Below are positions 51,246-60,369 of a stretch of DNA of 64,000 nucleotides, one piece after another. Below the pieces are notes generated by a model that saw only the letters and a list, made by a program, of their open reading frames with translations, ran no database searches and was not told the DNA's origin. How positions within the stretch are numbered: position 1 is the stretch's first letter; every line of letters starts with the position of its first letter. The stretch spans positions 124,001 through 188,000 of the forward strand of contig NZ_UCNW01000004.1 in NCBI RefSeq assembly GCF_900474185.1, in the 5' to 3' direction. The position numbers and the translations under genes are program-made. Source of the stretch: Synechococcus sp. UW69 (lineage in GTDB: Bacteria; Cyanobacteriota; Cyanobacteriia; PCC-6307; Cyanobiaceae).

Positions 51246-52415
51246 TTAAGCCTTCAGCAGCACCAGCCGCCGATCCACCAGGCGGCGAATCACCGTCGGC
51301 TCAGCCAGGGTTCCCAGCGGAGCATCGGGCTGTTCCTGCAGCCTCTGCAGCAACTCCCGCTCCTCATTCGAAAGCTGCAGCGGTTCCATATCGGTGCCAA
51401 GGATCGGATCCGGCTCACCCCACAGACAGGGCTGGCGCAACCCATGGGACTGCAGCAACGCCTCATCGCTCAGCACTGCCGGTTCGATCGGCTGGGCAGA
51501 AAGGAAAAACTCGAAGTGGCTGATGTCGGGATCCAGCTGCTCCACAAGATCCCATTGCTGAGGAAGGGGCAACGCTTGGGCACGCTCCAACAACTCCCCG
51601 TTCAACAAGCGTGCCGGATCCCAGACCTCCGGATTCGAGAAGCCGGCGAAATGAAGGCCTGCCGTGGCGATGTATTGGAACAGCCGCTCGAGGTTGTAGC
51701 TGGTCTCCTGCGGATGCAGATACATGTCCGCGAAGTTGGCATCCGCAGCACAGTCCACGGCCCAGCGTTCACGGTGATGACGGGCGAGACGATTGGTTTC
51801 GGGCAGGGTGTCGAAGAGATCCCTACCAAGGCGCAGCCCCTCAGCCCCGGTACCGGCCTGCAGAAGAGTGAGAGCTTTCTGGGTCCGGTGAATCTCCCAG
51901 CGCCCTGCATCGGCATAAAGAAAGAGATGGAGCAAACCATGGGGGGCCAACAAACCGCTTAAAGCGCGCAGGCCCGCTTCCGGCTGATCCAGGTGGTGCA
52001 ACACCCCCACCGAATTGATGTAATCGAAGGGTCCTTCGTCAGCGAGATCCAGAAGACTGCGCTGCTCCTGACGCAGGGAGGTCACCTGCTGGGCCGCCCC
52101 GGAGCGCTGACACCGTTCCTGCGCCACCGCCAGGGCCCCATCACTGATATCCACCCCCAGCACATCCGCACCCGGATTGAGATGGCAGAGATAGTCAGTG
52201 CTGACGCCGGTGCCACAGCCGGCATCAAGAATCCGCGGCCGCTCCATCCCAGATGGGATCAGTCCGTGGACTGCGGCCAGAACGCTGCGGTGACACCACC
52301 GCCAGTTGTATCCCGGGGGCGGTCCGTCCTGAAGCGGGTCGCCCGGGAAAGGGAAGCGGTCATAGAACGCACTCACCACGGGGGTCGCAGCATCACTGGG
52401 CTTTGGGTGGGCCAT
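51246..52415 (-). CDS. SAM-dependent methyltransferase with C-terminal extension
   Basis: 389 residues from the ATG giving MAHPKPSDA. The SAM domain carries ILDAGCGTGVSTDYL, DVLGVDISDGALAVA and FDYINSVGVLHHLDQPEAGL. About 150 residues follow that contain YLHPQETSYNLERLFQYI and SHFEFFLSAQP, as in a group of cyanobacterial methyltransferases of unknown target. It ends 10 bases before atp1 on the same strand, so it may be read into the ATP synthase operon. The longer frame upstream has no matching sequence. Confidence 0.82.
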   Translation of the reverse strand: MAHPKPSDAATPVVSAFYDRFPFPGDPLQDGPPPGYNWRWCHRSVLAAVHGLIPSGMERPRILDAGCGTGVSTDYLCHLNPGADVLGVDISDGALAVAQERCQRSGAAQQVTSLRQEQRSLLDLADEGPFDYINSVGVLHHLDQPEAGLRALSGLLAPHGLLHLFLYADAGRWEIHRTQKALTLLQAGTGAEGLRLGRDLFDTLPETNRLARHHRERWAVDCAADANFADMYLHPQETSYNLERLFQYIATAGLHFAGFSNPEVWDPARLLNGELLERAQALPLPQQWDLVEQLDPDISHFEFFLSAQPIEPAVLSDEALLQSHGLRQPCLWGEPDPILGTDMEPLQLSNEERELLQRLQEQPDAPLGTLAEPTVIRRLVDRRLVLLKA

Positions 52416-52561
52416 GGAGTGCAGATTCGGCGCCTGCGAGCTTTTCACGTCACACCCAGCGAGACACTCCGACACCGCAGGGCCTGCAAACATTTGTTCA
52501 TGGGGCCGCGGAGCACCATCCCGACAGCCGTAACGTGGCGCGATCCGGCTTGCTTTCGTCG

Positions 52562-55513
52562 ATGACAGTGACCGCCAGCAGCGGCAGCCCGCGCGTGTCT
52601 CCCCAACTGTTCGACACGCTGCCGCTCTCCAGCGTCCGTCAGGCAGAGCAGCAGGACCGTTTCCCTGACAACGGGGAACTGAACAGTCTTGTGACCTTCT
52701 TCCGAACTGGTCAGGACCGGATCGAGGCGTCCAGGATCATTGCGGCGAATGCCGAGGCCATCGTGGCCCGCGCCGCCAACAGAATTTTTGTGGGGGGCAC
52801 GCCCCTCTCCTTCCTTGAATCGCCGCTAACAACAGGCGAGACCGGACGCATTAGTGGTCAGGGGGGCACACCACTGGCAGCAGACCAAGCCGCCTTTGAA
52901 CAGTCGGTACGCACCTTCACCGGCGACAGCGGCAGCACAAAGAGAGGCAACTTTCTGACCCGTCTTTTGGAAGGAGCCGGTGGGGATGCTGATATTCGTG
53001 TGGTGCTTCCGACAGGCTTCAACGCCATCAGTGTTGCCAAGTACGGCCCGGCGTTCATGCGCAAGTCGGTGCGCGATATGGGCTGGTTCCTGCGTTATGT
53101 GGGTTACGCCCTGGTGGCTGGTGACCCCAGCATCCTCGCGGTGAACACCCGCGGCCTGCGGGACATCCTTCTGGAAAACTGCTCCCTGGCTGCCACCAAC
53201 GTGGCCCTTCAGGAGATGCGGGCAGCCTCCGCCGAACTGCTACGGGACCGTCCTGAAGCCCGTCAGATGACCATCGACTGCTTCAACGTGCTGTTGCAGG
53301 AGCTGGCCATACCCACCCCCAGCACCAAGCAGCGACAGGGGAGTGCAGTTCAACAAGGCTTGCAACTCCCGGCGATCTACGCCCTTGCCTCAGAAGGCCG
53401 CCAGCTTTTTGAGATGCGGCCGGGCCTCTCCGGAGCAGAAAAAGCAGAAATCATTCGCGCCGCTTACCGCCAGGTGTTTGAGCGCGACATCGCCAAGGGT
53501 TACTCCCAGACCCCCTGCGCAGACAAAGCCAGCGCGGTCGCCCAAGGCCAGATCTCGATGCGCGAATTCGTTCGCGCCCTCGGCCGCAGCAAGGAATATC
53601 GCCAGCAGTTCCACGACGGTTTCGTCAACAGCCGTGTTGTGGAACTGGCCTATCGCCACTTCCTCGGACGGGGCATCAGCTCCCTCGAGGAATTCCGAAA
53701 GTCGTTCGCCATCCTCAGTGACCAGGGCCTCAATGGCCTCGTGGATGTACTGGTGAATTCCTCGGAATACGCCCAGGCCTTTGGTGAAGAAACAGTTCCC
53801 TACCTGCGTGATCTCGGCACGGAAGCCCAGGAAAGCGCCGGCTGGGGATCCAACCGAAAGCTCTTCAACTTCAGCGCCCCCTTCGATGGCGCACCGCAAT
53901 ACGTCACCCTCTACGCCTCCTACCGCCAACCGTTTGCCGACCAGCACGTCTACGGCGGTGGCAATGATCCGGTGGCCAACAAATTCGGAGCCATCTTCCC
54001 GAGCGGCACAGCTTCAGTGGCCACCCGACCGGCCCCCTACGGCTACGACAGCCGCCGCCTGCTCGTGAGCAATGGGCTCAACAGCCCCGGCCAGCTGGAC
54101 AGCGACAGTTTCCGCAAGAGCCGCCCACGCAAGAGTGGTCCGCGCGTCATGCGACTTCAGCAGATCGCCACGGGTGGCACTGTGAATCCAGGCCGTGGTG
54201 GTCAGCCCAGCGTGCGCACGACTGAGGCCAGCACCCAAGCCGTGATCAAGGCGGTTTACGTGCAAGTGCTAGGCAACGGCGGCTATGCGGGAGAGCGAAT
54301 GAGCTCTGATGAAGCCCGCCTCGAAAACGGGGATATTCCGCTCAAGGATTTTGTTCGGGCCGTCGCCAAATCCGATGCTTTCCGACGCCGCTACTGGAGC
54401 GGCCTTTACATCGTGAAGGCGATCGAAGTGATGCATCGCCGTTTGCTTGGACGACCCACCTTCGGACGCTGGGAAATAGATGCCCTTTTCGATACAGCCG
54501 CACGACACGGTTTCTATGGAGTGGTGGACGCACTGATCGACAGCAAGGAATACAGCCAAGCGTTTGGAGCCGACACAGTCCCCTACGAACGTTTCATCAC
54601 ACCCGGTGATGTGACTGCTCGCCGTGCTCCCGGCTGGTCACGTCCTCTCAAGATTGAAGCTGCCGCTGATCTGACCCTTGGCAGCCGTCCTGAAACACAG
54701 CGATCCGAAGCATTCCGCAGCAGTGGCGATGTAACACCACGCAACCTGCCTGACACGCAAAAGGCAACCAGCCAAGACTTCACGACAACAACCAACGCAA
54801 ACGCCGCGGGGCCCAGTTGGCTGTCGGTGGTGCGTCGACAAGGTCTTGCATCCAACAAGACTGGCTTCCCAATGCGTCGAGCCAGCAACTCAACGCCGAC
54901 CAGCATCGGTGGTCGCACTTGGAGCGTTGAGCTCATTTCTTCCAACGCGCGGAGTGGACAGGCACTCCCACGCATGGGAATGGCCCTTGTCACGGAAGGA
55001 GCTTCAGGGTTCCGCCTGCGGGGTGGACTTCCCGCGATGCTCGAGCTGAAACAGCCTTGCAGCGAAGATGAGCTGCAGACCGTTCTCGATGCGACTTACA
55101 AGCAACTGCTCAACCGTGTCCCCACCGGAAGTGAGCGTCTGATCAGCGCGGAGTCACGTCTGCGCAATCAGGACATCGACCTGGCTGATTTCATCGCTGA
55201 AGTGGCGATGAGCGAGGCGTTCCAGAACCGGATCTCCTCGATGGCACCGCTTCGGGCCGCTTCCGCTGCTGGTTTAGCCCTGCTGGGACGAGCGACCACA
55301 CCTGCTGAGACCAGCCGCTTCCTGATCACACGAGCCCAGGCAGGCCATGGTGCTGCGGTGACCGAATTGCTGGCAGATCGCATCGGTACAGCGGTGCCTC
55401 GCGTTGATGGCATGAACACCAGCTCAGGGGTTCCACAGGCCACAATTCAGCGGACAGCATCGCTGTACAGCGGAAACGCCGGCATGAATCCCCCCTCGAG
55501 CGAGGCGATCTAA
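52562..55513 (+). CDS. apcE: Phycobilisome core-membrane linker ApcE (L-CM)
   Basis: 983 residues. The N-terminal phycobilin lyase-like alpha domain (about 18-240, with a loop insert at 80-150) has the chromophore cysteine Cys207 (LLENCSLAA) and GWFLRYVGYALVAGDPSIL. Three REP linker domains follow at about 290-415, 555-675 and 835-950 (each with AAYRQVF- or KAVYVQVL-like and DFVRAVAKS-like blocks). Three repeats indicate a three-cylinder core. L-CM anchors the phycobilisome to the thylakoid and is its terminal emitter. Starts at the ATG at 52562; the longer frame was rejected. Confidence 0.96.
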   Translation: MTVTASSGSPRVSPQLFDTLPLSSVRQAEQQDRFPDNGELNSLVTFFRTGQDRIEASRIIAANAEAIVARAANRIFVGGTPLSFLESPLTTGETGRISGQGGTPLAADQAAFEQSVRTFTGDSGSTKRGNFLTRLLEGAGGDADIRVVLPTGFNAISVAKYGPAFMRKSVRDMGWFLRYVGYALVAGDPSILAVNTRGLRDILLENCSLAATNVALQEMRAASAELLRDRPEARQMTIDCFNVLLQELAIPTPSTKQRQGSAVQQGLQLPAIYALASEGRQLFEMRPGLSGAEKAEIIRAAYRQVFERDIAKGYSQTPCADKASAVAQGQISMREFVRALGRSKEYRQQFHDGFVNSRVVELAYRHFLGRGISSLEEFRKSFAILSDQGLNGLVDVLVNSSEYAQAFGEETVPYLRDLGTEAQESAGWGSNRKLFNFSAPFDGAPQYVTLYASYRQPFADQHVYGGGNDPVANKFGAIFPSGTASVATRPAPYGYDSRRLLVSNGLNSPGQLDSDSFRKSRPRKSGPRVMRLQQIATGGTVNPGRGGQPSVRTTEASTQAVIKAVYVQVLGNGGYAGERMSSDEARLENGDIPLKDFVRAVAKSDAFRRRYWSGLYIVKAIEVMHRRLLGRPTFGRWEIDALFDTAARHGFYGVVDALIDSKEYSQAFGADTVPYERFITPGDVTARRAPGWSRPLKIEAAADLTLGSRPETQRSEAFRSSGDVTPRNLPDTQKATSQDFTTTTNANAAGPSWLSVVRRQGLASNKTGFPMRRASNSTPTSIGGRTWSVELISSNARSGQALPRMGMALVTEGASGFRLRGGLPAMLELKQPCSEDELQTVLDATYKQLLNRVPTGSERLISAESRLRNQDIDLADFIAEVAMSEAFQNRISSMAPLRAASAAGLALLGRATTPAETSRFLITRAQAGHGAAVTELLADRIGTAVPRVDGMNTSSGVPQATIQRTASLYSGNAGMNPPSSEAI

Positions 55514-55537
55514 GCCGTAAGGCCCATTTCAGTGACA

Positions 55538-55565
55538 AACAACCGCCACATTCGCGACGGTTGTT
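55538..55565 (+). promoter_or_regulatory. Hairpin after apcE
   Basis: AACAACCG pairs with CGGTTGTT around a 12-base loop, 25 bases past the apcE stop. There is no T run directly after it. It may be a processing site or part of a two-hairpin attenuator with the next one. Confidence 0.5.
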
Positions 55566-55572
55566 CTCATTC

Positions 55573-55607
55573 GATCCCGGTGAAGTACAGCTTCCTCGGG
55601 ATCATTT
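55573..55607 (+). terminator. Second hairpin after apcE, terminator or attenuator
   Basis: GATCCCG and CGGGATC enclose GAAG/CTTC with a 2-by-2 internal loop and the loop TACAG; ATTTTG follows. A partial terminator here would let apcE and apcABC be expressed at different levels, as is needed because allophycocyanin subunits outnumber ApcE. Confidence 0.6.
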
Positions 55608-55919
55608 TGTGCGTCTAAGACGCATCCGGAGCGAAGTCGCAGATCGCAGTTATGCCAGCACTTTTCTGCGCAACAAATCAGCCATGAAGAACTGTTACCC
55701 GGGCAAAACTCCCCGGCCATGGTCAGCGCAGAATGCCTCAGCCGAATCCAACGGAGCGAGCTCACAGCGGTCAGTGTTGACCGATGTGAACAAGTCTCAC
55801 TCCCGACGCTTCGACCCCCTGTCCCAGCCTTTAGTCTGAGACTCGATCCTTCGGGATCACCCCTTATTCACCGGATACCGGTCTCCTACGGGCGGCCGCT
55901 TGTTTCGAGGCAGAACTGC
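55608..55919 (+). promoter_or_regulatory. apcA upstream region without a gene
   Basis: About 310 bases between the apcE hairpins and apcA, no ORF with support. A small UUCG hairpin (GATCC-TTCG-GGATC at 55844-55857) lies about 65 bases before apcA. No -35/-10 pair stands out by eye, but an apcABC promoter of its own must be expected here. The nearby GATCC and GGATC repeats echo the apcE terminator stem (GATCCCG). Confidence 0.5.
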
Positions 55920-56405
55920 ATGAGCATCGTCTCCAACTCGATCATCAACGCGGACGCCGAAGCCCGCTACCTCAGCCCTGGCGAACTCGACCAGATCAAA
56001 GCCTTCGTCACCGGCGGTCAACGCCGTCTGCGCGTGGCTCAGGTCTTGTGCGAGAGCCGCGAGCGCATCGTCAAGCAGGCTGGAGGTCAGCTGTTCCAGA
56101 AGCGTCCCGACGTCATCTCCCCTGGCGGTAACGCCTACGGCGAGGAGATGACCGCCACATGTCTGCGCGACATGGATTACTACCTCCGCCTTGTCACCTA
56201 CGGCATCGTTGCCGGTGACGTAACTCCGATTGAAGAGATCGGTGTGATCGGCGCAAAAGAGCTCTATCGCTCCCTGGGAACCCCTCTGGAAGCATTGGCT
56301 GAATCCGTGCGCGAGATGAAGATCGTCGCCATGGGCCTCCTCACAGGGGCCGACGCAGAGGAAGCCGGCACCTACTTCGACTACGTGGTTGGCGCCCTCG
56401 CCTGA
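55920..56405 (+). CDS. apcA: Allophycocyanin alpha chain
   Basis: 161 residues. The phycocyanobilin cysteine is Cys81 ([15 protein letters not shown]). [21 protein letters not shown] and [18 protein letters not shown] are allophycocyanin alpha blocks. With ApcB it builds the core cylinders that pass energy to ApcE and photosystem II. Confidence 0.97.
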   Translation: MSIVSNSIINADAEARYLSPGELDQIKAFVTGGQRRLRVAQVLCESRERIVKQAGGQLFQKRPDVISPGGNAYGEEMTATCLRDMDYYLRLVTYGIVAGDVTPIEEIGVIGAKELYRSLGTPLEALAESVREMKIVAMGLLTGADAEEAGTYFDYVVGALA

Positions 56406-56444
56406 ACCGCTCGCTGATTTTCTCCCTCGTCTCCTCACGGATCC

Positions 56445-56933
56445 ATGCAAGACGCCATCACCAACGTCATCAACAAGTCGGACGTCCAGGGCCTGTACCT
56501 GGATACGTCCTCGATGAGCAGCCTCGAGTCGTATTTCGCCAGTGGTGAACTGCGCGTGCGCGCTGCCGCCACCATCAGCGCCAACGCTTCAGCCATCATC
56601 CGTGATGCCGTTGCCAAGGCTCTGCTGTATTCGGACATCACCCGTCCCGGCGGCAACATGTACACCACCCGCCGCTACGCAGCCTGCATCCGCGATCTGG
56701 ACTACTACCTGCGGTATTCCACCTACGCCATGCTCGCCGGCGACACTTCCATCCTCGATGAGCGGGTGCTTAACGGCCTCAAGGAGACCTACAACTCCTT
56801 GGGAGTTCCCATCGGCGCCACTGTTCAGGCAATCCAAGCCATGAAAGAAGTCACCGCTGGCTTGGTCGGCCCTGACGCCGGCAAGGAAATGGGCGTCTAC
56901 TTCGACTACATCTGCTCCGGCCTCGGCAACTGA
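56445..56933 (+). CDS. apcB: Allophycocyanin beta chain
   Basis: 162 residues. Cys81 ([14 protein letters not shown]) binds the chromophore; Asn71 (RPGGNMYT) is the methylated asparagine of this family. [20 protein letters not shown] opens the protein. It is 39 bases after apcA and 5 before apcC, one transcript. Confidence 0.97.
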   Translation: MQDAITNVINKSDVQGLYLDTSSMSSLESYFASGELRVRAAATISANASAIIRDAVAKALLYSDITRPGGNMYTTRRYAACIRDLDYYLRYSTYAMLAGDTSILDERVLNGLKETYNSLGVPIGATVQAIQAMKEVTAGLVGPDAGKEMGVYFDYICSGLGN

Positions 56934-56938
56934 GCCCC

Positions 56939-57139
56939 ATGCGGTTGTTCAAAGTCACAGCCTGCATCCCCAGCCCTGAAAAGGTTCGGACGCAGCGCGA
57001 ATTGCAGAACACCTTCTTCACCAAATGGGTTCCCTATGACAGCTGGTTCGCTGAGCAACAGCGCATCCAGAAACAGGGTGGACGCATTATCAAGGTGGAA
57101 CTCTGCACCGGGGGTCAGCAGGTCAACGTCGGCAACTGA
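56939..57139 (+). CDS. apcC: Phycobilisome small core linker ApcC
   Basis: 66 residues (MRLFKVTACIPSPEKVRTQR and QGGRIIKVELCTGGQQVN), the CpcD-like domain of the 7.8 kDa core linker L-C, which caps the allophycocyanin trimers. A strong terminator follows. Confidence 0.96.
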   Translation: MRLFKVTACIPSPEKVRTQRELQNTFFTKWVPYDSWFAEQQRIQKQGGRIIKVELCTGGQQVNVGN

Positions 57140-57160
57140 ACTCCGTTCCAATTCAAGGCC

Positions 57161-57187
57161 AAGCCCGGTTCAACACCGGGCTTTTTT
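57161..57187 (+). terminator. Rho-independent terminator after apcC
   Basis: AAGCCCGGT pairs with ACCGGGCTT around TCAAC, ending in a T run. It closes the apcABC transcript. Confidence 0.94.
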
Positions 57188-57195
57188 ATGGCCCA

Positions 57196-58002
57196 TCAAC
57201 CATTCAGCGTCTTCGCCACCAGAAGCTCTAGATCCGGCAAATCAGCCGCGTCGGCCTCACCCAACCAGAGCACGTACTCGTGGTTGCCGGCGGGGCCTGT
57301 GAGCGGAGAGGCCACGAGGCCCTGCGGCTGCCAACCCGACTCCCCAGCGGCTGTGATCACGGATTCGATGGCATCACGGTGGGCCGCCGGATCACGAACC
57401 ACACCCCCCTTGCCGACCCTGTTCTTACCGACCTCAAACTGCGGCTTCACCAGCACCAGCGCCTCGGTACCTGGACCCTGCAACAGCCGGCGCAAGGCAG
57501 GAAGGATCAGACGCAGCGAAATGAACGACACATCGGTGACCGCAAGACTGGGCCAGGGGTCATCTGCCGTGTAGAGAACCTCGGGTTGGAGGTGGCGCAG
57601 ATTGGTACGTTCACGCAGCACCACCCTGGGATCGGTGCGCAGGCTCCAAGCCGTCTGGCCATAGCCCACATCCACGCCATAGACACGGCTGGCTCCATGC
57701 TGCAGCAGGCAATCGGTGAAGCCACCAGTGGAGATGCCGCCATCCAGGCAGACGCGATCCTCCACCCGTACAGAAAAGGCCTGCAATCCAGCCAACAGTT
57801 TTTCGCCGCCACGGGAGACAAAGCGAGGGGGCTGTTCCACCCGCAATTCACGCTCGGCCGTGACTTCCGTGCCGGGTTTGTCGAGCAGCATGCCGGCACC
57901 ATCCCGAACCTTGCCAGCACGAATCAGCTGCTGCGCCTGTTGCCGTGAACTGACCAGGCCACGGGTCAGGAGTTCCAGATCCAGACGCTGTTTGGACGCC
58001 AT
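57196..58002 (-). CDS. tlyA: TlyA-family rRNA 2'-O-methyltransferase / hemolysin-like protein
   Basis: 268 residues from the ATG giving MASKQRLDLELLTRG. An N-terminal S4 RNA-binding domain (about 1-60, GLVSSRQQAQQLIRAGKVR) is joined to an FtsJ-type methyltransferase (RFVSRGGEKLLAGLQ, DGGISTGGFTDCLLQHGA, VYGVDVGYGQTAW, LVKPQFEVG). In other bacteria TlyA 2'-O-methylates 16S and 23S rRNA; the hemolysin name comes from overexpression. Ends facing the apcC terminator. Confidence 0.9.
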   Translation of the reverse strand: MASKQRLDLELLTRGLVSSRQQAQQLIRAGKVRDGAGMLLDKPGTEVTAERELRVEQPPRFVSRGGEKLLAGLQAFSVRVEDRVCLDGGISTGGFTDCLLQHGASRVYGVDVGYGQTAWSLRTDPRVVLRERTNLRHLQPEVLYTADDPWPSLAVTDVSFISLRLILPALRRLLQGPGTEALVLVKPQFEVGKNRVGKGGVVRDPAAHRDAIESVITAAGESGWQPQGLVASPLTGPAGNHEYVLWLGEADAADLPDLELLVAKTLNG

Positions 58003-58099
58003 TGCGACATAAAAGCAGACCGATCCCGAAGAAAACCGGCGATCCAGAGCCTGAAGCCGGTTCTGCCGTGAGGATTTCCCCCAATCTGCGTCGAGGGAC

Positions 58100-58300
58100 G
58101 TGTCCACCCACCGCCCCCAACCCGCCAACGTGGTGCCTCTGTTGAGGCCCGGCAGCTTTGTGCGGCTCGACAACCAGCCGTCCGACCTGCCTCCCTTCCA
58201 GGTGCTGCACTGCCGTGGGGGCCGCTGCTGGGTGCGCCAGCAATCCTGGGGGTCCCACGTGCAATGGGAAGTGGAGCACGAGCGCCTCAGTGCCGCCTGA
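58100..58300 (+). CDS. Small conserved cyanobacterial protein
   Basis: 66 residues from a GTG (STHRPQPANVVPLLRPGSFVR). A strand-rich body GSFVRLDNQPSDLPPFQVL, then CRGGRCWVRQQSW suggests a small beta barrel. No family is recognised. It is divergent from tlyA (98 bases between starts) and 44 bases upstream of ftsW. Confidence 0.6.
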   Translation: MSTHRPQPANVVPLLRPGSFVRLDNQPSDLPPFQVLHCRGGRCWVRQQSWGSHVQWEVEHERLSAA

Positions 58301-58344
58301 ACAACAGCATCTTTGCCTTGGCAAAGCCCAGCTTTCACGGCTCA

Positions 58345-59601
58345 ATGGAGCATCGAGAGTCCCTCTGCCCAGTACCGGTGAACGCGACAGCGCCTAAGTC
58401 CATTTCTGCCAGGCGTGAAAAGACCGGGGGACGTAACAACGGAGTGTTTCAAAGGCTGCTGCCCTTGCCCTGGCAGCTCTGGCCGGCAGAGGCCCGCCTA
58501 CTGATGGGATTGGCCGGGTTTTGGAGTGTTGCAGGACTGGTGATCCTGGCCTCGGCCAGCTGGTGGGTAGCCCTGCGGGAAATGGGTGATGGCGCCTTCT
58601 ACCTGAAACGGCAGGCGATCTGGCTGATGGCAAGCTGGAGCCTGCTCGGCATCACGATCTCCACCAGCCTTCGGCGCTGGCTGCGCTGGTCAGGCCCGGG
58701 GCTGTGGATGGGCTGCCTGCTGATCGCCGCCACCCTGGTGATGGGCACCACCGTGAACGGCGCCAGCCGCTGGCTGGTGCTGGGGCCCCTGCAGGTGCAG
58801 CCATCAGAACTTGTCAAACCCTTCGTGGTTCTGCAGGCCGCCAACCTGTTCGCTCCCTGGAGCCGGATGAGTCTCGACCAGAAGCTTCTCTGGCTCGGCA
58901 GCTTTGGCGGACTGCTGTTGCTGATCCTCAAACAGCCCAACCTTTCCACCGCCGCCCTGATGGGACTCACCCTGTGGATGGTGGCCATGGCGGCTGGCCT
59001 GCGTTGGCGCAGCCTGGTGGGCACGGCCCTAGCCGGATCGCTTCTGGGCACCGCAAGCATCCTGATTAACGAGTACCAACGCCTGCGGGTGGTGTCGTTT
59101 CTGGATCCCTGGAACGATCCGATGGGGGATGGCTACCAACTGGTGCAGAGCCTGTTGGCGATCGGATCGGGAGGCTGGATGGGCCAGGGGTACGGCCTCT
59201 CCACCCAAAAGCTGCAGTATCTGCCGATCCAGAGCACCGACTTCATTTATGCGGTGTTCGCCGAAGAATTTGGATTTGTCGGCTCAGTGCTGCTGCTGTT
59301 GTTCCTCATGCTGGTGGCCTGGGTGGGGCTGCGAGTGGCCCTGCGCTGCCGCAGCAACCAGGCGCGGCTTGTGGCGATTGGTTGCACCACGATCCTTGTG
59401 GGCCAATCGATTCTGAACATTGCAGTGGCCTCTGGGGCCATGCCAACGACCGGTCTGCCGCTGCCCTTGATCAGCTATGGAGGCAACTCGCTGATGTCGA
59501 GCCTGGTGATCCTGGGGCTACTGATCCGCTGTTCGCTGGAATCCACCGGCTTGATCGGCGGACGATCGAGCACGCGACCAAGGCCAGTGCGCCAACGCTG
59601 A
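58345..59601 (+). CDS. ftsW: FtsW-like peptidoglycan polymerase of the SEDS family
   Basis: 418 residues with about ten membrane spans. Signature blocks: VNGASRWLVLGPLQVQPSELVKP (split as GASRWL and QPSELVKP), LKQPNLSTAALMG, GYQLVQSLLAIGSGG, TDFIYAVFAEEFGFVG, and PTTGLPLPLISYGGNSLM. SEDS proteins make glycan strands with a partner PBP; FtsW serves cell division. The N-terminal 55 residues are a soluble extension. The ATG at 58345 replaces an earlier frame start with no similarity. Confidence 0.93.
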   Translation: MEHRESLCPVPVNATAPKSISARREKTGGRNNGVFQRLLPLPWQLWPAEARLLMGLAGFWSVAGLVILASASWWVALREMGDGAFYLKRQAIWLMASWSLLGITISTSLRRWLRWSGPGLWMGCLLIAATLVMGTTVNGASRWLVLGPLQVQPSELVKPFVVLQAANLFAPWSRMSLDQKLLWLGSFGGLLLLILKQPNLSTAALMGLTLWMVAMAAGLRWRSLVGTALAGSLLGTASILINEYQRLRVVSFLDPWNDPMGDGYQLVQSLLAIGSGGWMGQGYGLSTQKLQYLPIQSTDFIYAVFAEEFGFVGSVLLLLFLMLVAWVGLRVALRCRSNQARLVAIGCTTILVGQSILNIAVASGAMPTTGLPLPLISYGGNSLMSSLVILGLLIRCSLESTGLIGGRSSTRPRPVRQR

Positions 59602-59655
59602 GCTTGACGAGCCAACCGGCTTGCCTGGATAGGCTTTGGAAACTCGTGGGCTTCT

Positions 59656-60369
59656 GTGGACCTGCTGCTGCTCTCCGATCTGGCCCAGAGCAGCGAACAG
59701 CTGCTGCAGCGTGCCCTGGCGGATCCCGGTCCGCTGACCCTGGCACTGGTGTTTGGTGGCGGCGCACTCACCAGCCTGGGGCCCTGTTCCCTGTCGTTGC
59801 TACCGGTGACCCTGGCCTATCTGGCGGGCTTTGAAGATGGCCAACCGGCCTGGCAGCGGAGCCTGGCCTTTTGCGGCGGCATCGTCGGTGCTCTGGTGGT
59901 GCTGGGCAGCGTCAGCGGGCTGCTGGGCCGAATTTACGGGCAGGTGCCGGCACTGATTCCCACATTGGTGGCGATCCTCGCGGTGGCAATGGGGCTGAAC
60001 CTGCTGGGGGTGCTGCGGATTCCGCTGCCCAGTGGTCCGGATCCGGAGCTGTGGCGTCAAAAGGTCCCGGCCCCACTGGCACCCGTCGCGGCTGGACTGG
60101 CCTTCGGCCTGGCGGCCTCCCCCTGCACCACACCAGTCTTGGCGGTTCTGCTGGGCTGGATCGCCCAAAGCGGACGTCCCCTGGCGGGAGTGGCCCTGCT
60201 CAGCAGCTTCGGCATCGGCCAGGTGCTGCCTCTGCTGCTGGCCGGCACATTTGCAGCCGCCATTCCCAAACTGCTGGCGTTGCGGGGCATCAGCCGCTGG
60301 GTGCCGCCGGCCAGTGGCGTCGTACTGCTCACCACCGGCCTGCTCACTCTGCTGGCCCGCTGGAGCTGA
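59656..60369 (+). CDS. ccdA: Cytochrome c biogenesis protein CcdA
   Basis: 237 residues from a GTG, six hydrophobic segments. The two redox cysteines are in [10 protein letters not shown] and [10 protein letters not shown]. CcdA carries reducing equivalents across the membrane to keep apocytochrome haem-site cysteines reduced. It overlaps ccs1 by one base (TGATG), giving the system II pair that matures PsbV (9110) and cytochrome f/c6. Confidence 0.93.
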   Translation: MDLLLLSDLAQSSEQLLQRALADPGPLTLALVFGGGALTSLGPCSLSLLPVTLAYLAGFEDGQPAWQRSLAFCGGIVGALVVLGSVSGLLGRIYGQVPALIPTLVAILAVAMGLNLLGVLRIPLPSGPDPELWRQKVPAPLAPVAAGLAFGLAASPCTTPVLAVLLGWIAQSGRPLAGVALLSSFGIGQVLPLLLAGTFAAAIPKLLALRGISRWVPPASGVVLLTTGLLTLLARWS

